Below, piece by piece: positions 6,861 through 10,173 of a stretch of 10,173 bases of DNA. The first letter of the stretch is position 1. Every line of letters starts with the position of its first letter. The stretch spans positions 1 to 10,173 of the forward strand of contig JAKADF010000074.1 in assembly GCA_021820805.1 (NCBI GenBank). Reading direction: 5' to 3'. The DNA comes from Bacillota bacterium. GTDB lineage: Bacteria > Bacillota > Bacilli > Alicyclobacillales > Alicyclobacillaceae. A program made the translations under genes and the position numbers. Below the pieces are notes generated by a model that saw only the letters and a list, made by a program, of their open reading frames with translations, made no database searches and was not told the DNA's origin.

Positions 6861-6877
6861 TTGGCATAAATCTTGCG
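6861..6877 (+). promoter_or_regulatory. Sigma-54 (SigL) -24/-12 promoter of the sugar-acid operon
   Basis: TTGGCATAAATCTTGCG matches the sigma-54 consensus TTGGCAC-N5-TTGCW, with the invariant GG (6863-6864) and GC (6875-6876) exactly 10 bp apart. Transcription should start near 6888, giving a leader of about 110 nt before the dehydrogenase gene. Such promoters need an ATP-hydrolysing enhancer-binding protein; none is encoded in the window. The TAA stop of the TetR fragment lies inside the element. Confidence 0.75.
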
Positions 6878-6887
6878 TGCACTTTAT

Positions 6888-6996
6888 AGTCGATCGCGTG
6901 TACGAATGTTCGAGACTTAAAAAATATGGAGGTTTCAAAATAGCGGCGTCTGACGGGATGGCCTACTAGGTTTGAAATGCGGGAGTTGAAAGGCAA
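6888..6996 (+). other. Untranslated leader of the sugar-acid operon
   Basis: The stretch from the predicted sigma-54 start to the first gene holds inverted copies TTTCAAA (6933-6939) and TTTGAAA (6971-6977) around a GC-richer centre. The copies resemble the half-sites of the upstream dyad. An isolated Shine-Dalgarno-like GGAGG (6928-6932) has no proper start codon after it. I see no known riboswitch class. Confidence 0.35.
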
Positions 6997-8019
6997 ATGA
7001 AGAGTATTGTTTGTAAGGAACCGAATCAATTTGTTATGCAAAAAGTTCCTTCGCCAACAGTTGGCCGTCGTGAAGCTTTGATTCGAATTCGTCGAGTCGG
7101 CATTTGCGGGACAGACTATCATGCTTTTCGTGGAAACCAGCCATATTTCACGTATCCACGGGTGCTTGGACATGAGTTGTCTGGCGAAATTGTTGAACTT
7201 GGTGAGGATGCCGGCGATTTTAGAATTGGAGAGCAGGTATCAGTCATTCCTTACCTAAACTGTGGACAATGTGTTGCTTGCAGGAACGGCAAACCGAATT
7301 GCTGCACTTCCATTCAGGTATTAGGAGTCCATGTAGATGGTGGAATGTGCGAGTTTCTTGCGGTACCGACAGATCATTTAATCAAAACCCCAGGGCTCAC
7401 TCTCGAACAGTCAGCAATACTTGAGCCGCTCAGTATCGGAGCACATGCAGTAGCTCGTTCTGGGCTTTCTGCAGGTGAGAATGTTCTTGTAGTTGGCGCC
7501 GGGCCCATTGGTCTTGGAGTAATGGCATTAGCCAAGGATCGCAAAGCACGTGTTATTGCTCTAGATATAGATGAAGAGCGCCTTCGGTTTGCGAAACGGT
7601 TTGCAGAAGTAGATGAAGTAGTAAATGGTGCACGGCCGATGAACGAAGTGCTTGATACACTTGCAGAGTTAACGGATGGGGAGTTTCCAACAGTTGTTTT
7701 TGACGCAACGGGAAATGTTTCATCAATGGAAAATGCATTTTTATACCCTGCACATGGCGGTAAGTTAGTTTTTGTGGGACTTGTCAAAGGAAATGTTGTT
7801 TTCTCTGACCCAGAATTTCACAAGCGAGAGCTGACAATCTTAAGCAGCCGTAATGCGAAACGTGAGGACTTTGAAACGGTTATGCGGGCAATTGAAACAG
7901 GTGTACTAAAGTCTGAATTGTATGTTACGCACCAATGTGATTTTGATTCTTTACCAAATAGGTTTTTGGACTTTCTGAATCCTGAAGCCCGAGTTATAAA
8001 AGCGATGGTTCAGTTATAA
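6997..8019 (+). CDS. Zinc-dependent medium-chain dehydrogenase, L-galactonate 5-dehydrogenase (LgoD/YjjN)-like
   Basis: Oxidises a secondary hydroxyl of a polyol or sugar acid with NAD(P). The 340 residues are the family length. Catalytic zinc ligands are visible at Cys37 (GICGTD) and His59-Glu60 (GHE), with Glu143 (EPLSIG) nearby. The structural zinc site is Cys89, Cys92, Cys95 and Cys103. The nucleotide-binding loop GAGPIGLG is at 167-174, with Asp190 ending the second strand, which favours NAD. The protein closely follows what I remember of E. coli LgoD: the stretch GNQPYFTYPRVLGHE, the IPYLNCGQC region, then VGLVKGNVVFSDPEFHKRE and SSRNAKREDF. L-galactonate to D-tagaturonate is therefore the best guess, but related polyol dehydrogenases share this fold. 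The start is ATG with GAAAGG only 3 nt away and GGGAG 11 nt away, a weaker signal than the genes behind it. It is first in the sigma-54 operon, 16 nt before the next gene. Confidence 0.85.
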   Translation: MKSIVCKEPNQFVMQKVPSPTVGRREALIRIRRVGICGTDYHAFRGNQPYFTYPRVLGHELSGEIVELGEDAGDFRIGEQVSVIPYLNCGQCVACRNGKPNCCTSIQVLGVHVDGGMCEFLAVPTDHLIKTPGLTLEQSAILEPLSIGAHAVARSGLSAGENVLVVGAGPIGLGVMALAKDRKARVIALDIDEERLRFAKRFAEVDEVVNGARPMNEVLDTLAELTDGEFPTVVFDATGNVSSMENAFLYPAHGGKLVFVGLVKGNVVFSDPEFHKRELTILSSRNAKREDFETVMRAIETGVLKSELYVTHQCDFDSLPNRFLDFLNPEARVIKAMVQL

Positions 8020-8035
8020 CAAAGGAGGCTCACAT

Positions 8036-9199
8036 ATGAAGGAGAACATTACTGGTTTTGTTCGGGCAGATGGGCGAATTGGAGTTCGCAATCATGTACT
8101 CATCTTGCCGATTTCTTACGAAATGAACCAAATTGCTCATCAAATTGCTTCACGTGTTCCTGGGACGACCACATTTCGCAATCAGCACGGTATTGACCAG
8201 CGCGGTGCTGACTTACTACAGACTTTGCGCGTCCTTAGCGGGTTTGCGACACATCCAAACGTTTTTGGCGTCGTGTTCCTTGCATGGGGAAGAGAAACTT
8301 TTAATGTAGATGCACTTGCGAAAGAGGCAGAGGCTGCCGGCAAACAGGTCGAAGTGATTACGCTTAAAGATGCAGGCGGTATGCGACGCACCCTAGAGCA
8401 AGGAGTTCGGGTTGCAAGCGCTTTTGTTGCAGAAGGAGCAAAGAGCGAGCGGGTGCCAATTTCTCTGTCGGATATTATTCTAGGTACAGAATGCGGTGGT
8501 TCTGACGCATGCTCCGGAATTTCAGGAAACCCTGCTTTAGGCGTAGTCAGTGATCTATTAGTCGCTAAAGGCGGCACAGCTATTCTTTCCGAGACAACTG
8601 AATTAATCGGTGCGGAGCACCTGTTGGCCCAGCGCGGCGAGACACCTGAAATAGGAGAAAGAATTCTTTACATCGTAAATCGAATTGAAGAGAATGCAAT
8701 GCGGATGGGCGCAGATATTCGAGGGGCACAGCCGTCACCCGGGAATATGGACGGCGGCATTACAACTATCGAAGAGAAGAGCCTAGGCTGTATCTATAAA
8801 GGCGGCACGACCAAGGTGCAAGAAGTGATTGAATACGCAGAACGCCCAACAAAGAAAGGGCTCGTTGTCATGGATACACCAGGTCATGATATCGAGCAGG
8901 CAACTGGGATGGCTGCAGGCGGTGCACAGGTCATCATCTTTACAACAGGCCGCGGGACACCAACGGGTTCTCCAATTGTACCTGTCATTAAAGTTGCCAC
9001 GAATACATTTACGTACAAAAACATGCACGTCAATATTGATTTCAATGCAGGTACGATTGTCGAAGGACGCGAGAGTGTGCAGCAGGTTGGCGAACACTTA
9101 TTCCAAGTTATGCTTGGTGTGCTTGATGGAAGGCAAACTGCAGCAGAGCGTTTAGGACACCGTGAGTTTGGCATTTACAGAATTGGAAACAGCATCTAG
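8036..9199 (+). CDS. UxaA-family (altronate/galactarate dehydratase) large protein lacking the N-terminal-half cysteines
   Basis: 387 residues, corresponding to the second and third domains of UxaA/GarD without the N-terminal SAF domain. The opening GFVRADGRIGVRN is the family signature. The C-terminal half is canonical: GTECGGSDACSGISGNP (150-166), GGITTIEEKSLGC (240-252), DTPGHD (280-285) and TTGRGTPTGSP (303-313). The N-terminal half has lost the cysteines conserved in E. coli UxaA: Glu29 stands where VxCxN has Cys, Ile53 where HxxGC has Cys (here HGI), and Arg86 where GLGCE has Cys (here WGRE). Family members eliminate water, or sulfite in SuyAB, from hydroxy acids and need iron. This chain alone probably lacks a full metal site. 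Start ATG with AAAGGAGG 7 nt upstream. It lies 16 nt after the dehydrogenase gene and 31 nt before the SAF gene, and a paralogue follows. Substrate unknown. Confidence 0.88.
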   Translation: MKENITGFVRADGRIGVRNHVLILPISYEMNQIAHQIASRVPGTTTFRNQHGIDQRGADLLQTLRVLSGFATHPNVFGVVFLAWGRETFNVDALAKEAEAAGKQVEVITLKDAGGMRRTLEQGVRVASAFVAEGAKSERVPISLSDIILGTECGGSDACSGISGNPALGVVSDLLVAKGGTAILSETTELIGAEHLLAQRGETPEIGERILYIVNRIEENAMRMGADIRGAQPSPGNMDGGITTIEEKSLGCIYKGGTTKVQEVIEYAERPTKKGLVVMDTPGHDIEQATGMAAGGAQVIIFTTGRGTPTGSPIVPVIKVATNTFTYKNMHVNIDFNAGTIVEGRESVQQVGEHLFQVMLGVLDGRQTAAERLGHREFGIYRIGNSI

Positions 9200-9230
9200 C
9201 AGAAATAGTAAAAAAATGAGGTGAGTAAAC

Positions 9231-9539
9231 ATGGTAGGAAACCTCCGCAAGTGGTTGATTGTAAACAAGAATGATGATGTTGCAACTGCGCTAGTTGATC
9301 TTGGCGCAGGTGAAGAGGTTTTAGATGAGGATGCAGGTGTCAAATTGACACTCCTTCAACCAATACCTTTTGGCCATAAATTCGCTATACGCTCCGTTGC
9401 GAAAGACGGGCTTGTCCACAAGTACGGACAGGTTATAGGTAAAGCAACGAATGAGATTACGCAGGGAGAACACGTACATGTCCACAATCTTGAAAGTCGC
9501 CGTGGTCGCGGGGATCTCTCAAAGGAGGCTCTGTCATGA
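9231..9539 (+). CDS. UxaA-family small subunit (SAF domain)
   Basis: 102 residues made almost entirely of one SAF domain, equivalent to the N-terminal ~100 residues of E. coli UxaA or to the small SuyA-type subunit of sulfolactate sulfo-lyase. Characteristic blocks are KNDDVATALVDLGAGEEV (residues ~13-30), PFGHKFAI (~46-53) and KYGQVIGKATNEITQGEHVH (~64-83), followed by VHN. The His-rich end (HVHVHN) is the family's active-site segment. It presumably pairs with a large subunit to complete the dehydratase/lyase. ATG at 9231 has GAGGTGAG at 9218-9225. Its stop overlaps the next start as ATGA (9536-9539), which points to translational coupling with the second large protein rather than with the first. 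Confidence 0.88.
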   Translation: MVGNLRKWLIVNKNDDVATALVDLGAGEEVLDEDAGVKLTLLQPIPFGHKFAIRSVAKDGLVHKYGQVIGKATNEITQGEHVHVHNLESRRGRGDLSKEALS

Positions 9540-10173
9540 GTCAGCTAGCGGTATATCGGCGTAAAGACGGCCGAATTGCAGTTCGAAACCAGATTTTTGT
9601 TTTACCGGCTGTTGTTTGCGCAAATCAAGTTGCGCTCGATGTCGCAAAGAAGATTCCAAGTGTGAAGTATATCGAACACCAACATGGTTGCGCTCAAATT
9701 GGGGATGACCTTGAATTAACTCGATCCGTCTTCACCCGCATGGCCCTTCATCCCAATGTTTACTCAAGCCTTCTTGTTGGACTTGGTTGCGAGGCTGTTT
9801 CCGCAAAGGTGGTTGCAGAGCGTGCACGTGGAGAACACAAGCAAGATGTTGAACTTGTCGTTATCCAGGAAGCAGGCGGAACGCTAAACGCAGAAAGTGC
9901 CGTTGAAAAGTGGATTCTCGAGACAAACGCCGTCGCGTCACAGGAGCCGCGGGTACCTGTGCCTTGGAATGAGTTAGTCGTTGGCGTGTTGTTTGAAAAC
10001 AAGGATGTGGCTGCTTCAAAAGCCGCACAAAATTTGCTTGATACATTATGGGATTTAGGAGTACGAATTGTGGTTCCGGAAGAAAGTTCAGTTGCGCTTG
10101 AGCACTTTTTCACGCAAACTCCGCAAGTTGAGTATGGAAAAGAGACAGATGAGCGCGCATGGGTAATGTCTGG
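9536..10173 (+). CDS. Second UxaA-family large protein lacking the CGGSD segment (3' end outside window)
   Basis: ATG at 9536 has AAAGGAGG (9521-9528) 7 nt upstream and overlaps the SAF stop. 212 codons are visible and the frame is open to the window end. It is a paralogue of the 8036-9199 product: KDGRIAVRN at 10-18, LPAVVCAN (Cys28), HQHGCAQIGDD (Cys52), LHPNVYSSLLVGLGCE (Cys85) and VIQEAGG (109-115). These N-terminal-half motifs are canonical for UxaA/GarD. In contrast, after Gly150, where the family has xECGGSDxxSGIxxNP, this protein reads VLFENKDVAASKAAQN, with about four residues fewer. The metal/substrate segment is therefore gone, although the following secondary structure still aligns (RIVVPEESSVALEHF against TAILSETTELIGAEHLL). 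This is the reverse of the loss pattern in the first paralogue and suggests the two work together. No frameshift or stop is visible, so it does not look like a pseudogene. Confidence 0.85.
   Translation, partial: MSQLAVYRRKDGRIAVRNQIFVLPAVVCANQVALDVAKKIPSVKYIEHQHGCAQIGDDLELTRSVFTRMALHPNVYSSLLVGLGCEAVSAKVVAERARGEHKQDVELVVIQEAGGTLNAESAVEKWILETNAVASQEPRVPVPWNELVVGVLFENKDVAASKAAQNLLDTLWDLGVRIVVPEESSVALEHFFTQTPQVEYGKETDERAWVMS

Larger units (their letters stand above)
6626..6869 (+). pseudogene. Decayed TetR-family regulator fragment
   Basis: The frame from ATG 6654 encodes 71 residues starting GMLYTYFQSKEDIFKELV (counting the preceding glycine codon). This is the well-known end of the TetR helix-turn-helix (recognition helix plus the YxYFxSKEDLF motif). 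An intact TetR has about 190-210 residues, with the DNA-binding domain starting some 35 residues earlier. Here the upstream frame is closed by TGA at 6639-6641. A neighbouring frame (6626-6649) reads FLNVKDK, which would join to GMLYTYF if one base in the A-run at 6647-6650 were removed, so a frameshift is visible. The ligand-binding domain is missing: the frame ends at TAA 6867-6869, inside the sigma-54 promoter. It has no usable start signal and is almost certainly non-functional as a repressor. Confidence 0.75.

Noticed and set aside
7374..7787. 137-codon minus-strand open frame
   Set aside because: Antisense shadow of the zinc dehydrogenase, low-complexity Ser/Thr/Arg-rich translation and no family features.
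8182..8577. 131-codon minus-strand open frame
   Set aside because: Shadow of the first UxaA-like gene, with no start signal and atypical composition.
9760..10113. 117-codon minus-strand open frame near the window end
   Set aside because: It is antisense to the second UxaA-like protein, whose plus-strand frame has a strong Shine-Dalgarno, an ATGA overlap and clear homology to the first copy.
9536..10173. Possibility that the second UxaA-like gene is a pseudogene
   Set aside because: The frame is intact over 212 codons, the start signals are optimal, N-half motifs are perfectly kept, and the altered segment aligns with only a short deletion; this looks like divergence rather than decay.

Overview
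The window looks like a low-to-mid GC Bacillales-type Firmicute. The evidence is strong AAAGGAGG/AAGGAG ribosome binding sites 7-8 nt before starts, two TTG start codons, several intrinsic terminators with U-runs, and protein families typical of aerobic, organic-acid-using bacilli. I cannot name the genus from the sequence. There are no RNA genes, CRISPR arrays or complete mobile elements.

Layout. (1) 1-477: 3' end of an unrecognised multi-membrane-span protein, then about 470 bp with no gene I can support. (2) 949-1719: a YoaK/DUF1275 membrane protein with its own -10 box and terminator. (3) 2168-3568: a malic enzyme with an N-terminal ACT-like region. It lies behind a long leader that carries overlapping inverted repeats and a possible 7-codon ORF, and it is closed by a strong terminator. 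(4) 3648-4946, minus strand: an ArsB-type transporter with no arsR or arsC beside it. (5) 5250-6521: an acetyl-CoA hydrolase/4-hydroxybutyrate CoA-transferase family enzyme, divergent from arsB across a roughly 300 bp control region, closed by a terminator. (6) 6592-6996: an orphan minus-strand terminator, a decayed TetR regulator, and a well-formed sigma-54 (-24/-12) promoter with an upstream perfect dyad that resembles an activator site. (7) 6997-10173: an operon of an LgoD-like zinc dehydrogenase, a UxaA-family large protein, a UxaA small (SAF) protein, and a second UxaA-family large protein cut by the window end.

The most interesting part is the last operon. The two UxaA-like large proteins are paralogues with complementary losses. 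The first (8036-9199) keeps the C-terminal-half motifs (ECGGSD, EEKSLGC, TGRGTP) but has lost all three cysteines of the N-terminal half. The second (9536 onward) keeps those three cysteines (VCAN, HGC, GLGCE) but has lost the ECGGSD segment. Together with the separate SAF subunit they may form one dehydratase/lyase whose active site is shared between unlike subunits. The LgoD-like dehydrogenase suggests a sugar acid (hexonate) as substrate, and the sigma-54 promoter suggests induction by a substrate-sensing enhancer-binding protein encoded elsewhere. Malic enzyme, CoA-transferase and sugar-acid catabolism fit a general carboxylate-use region, but nothing in the sequence shows that the separate transcription units act in one pathway.
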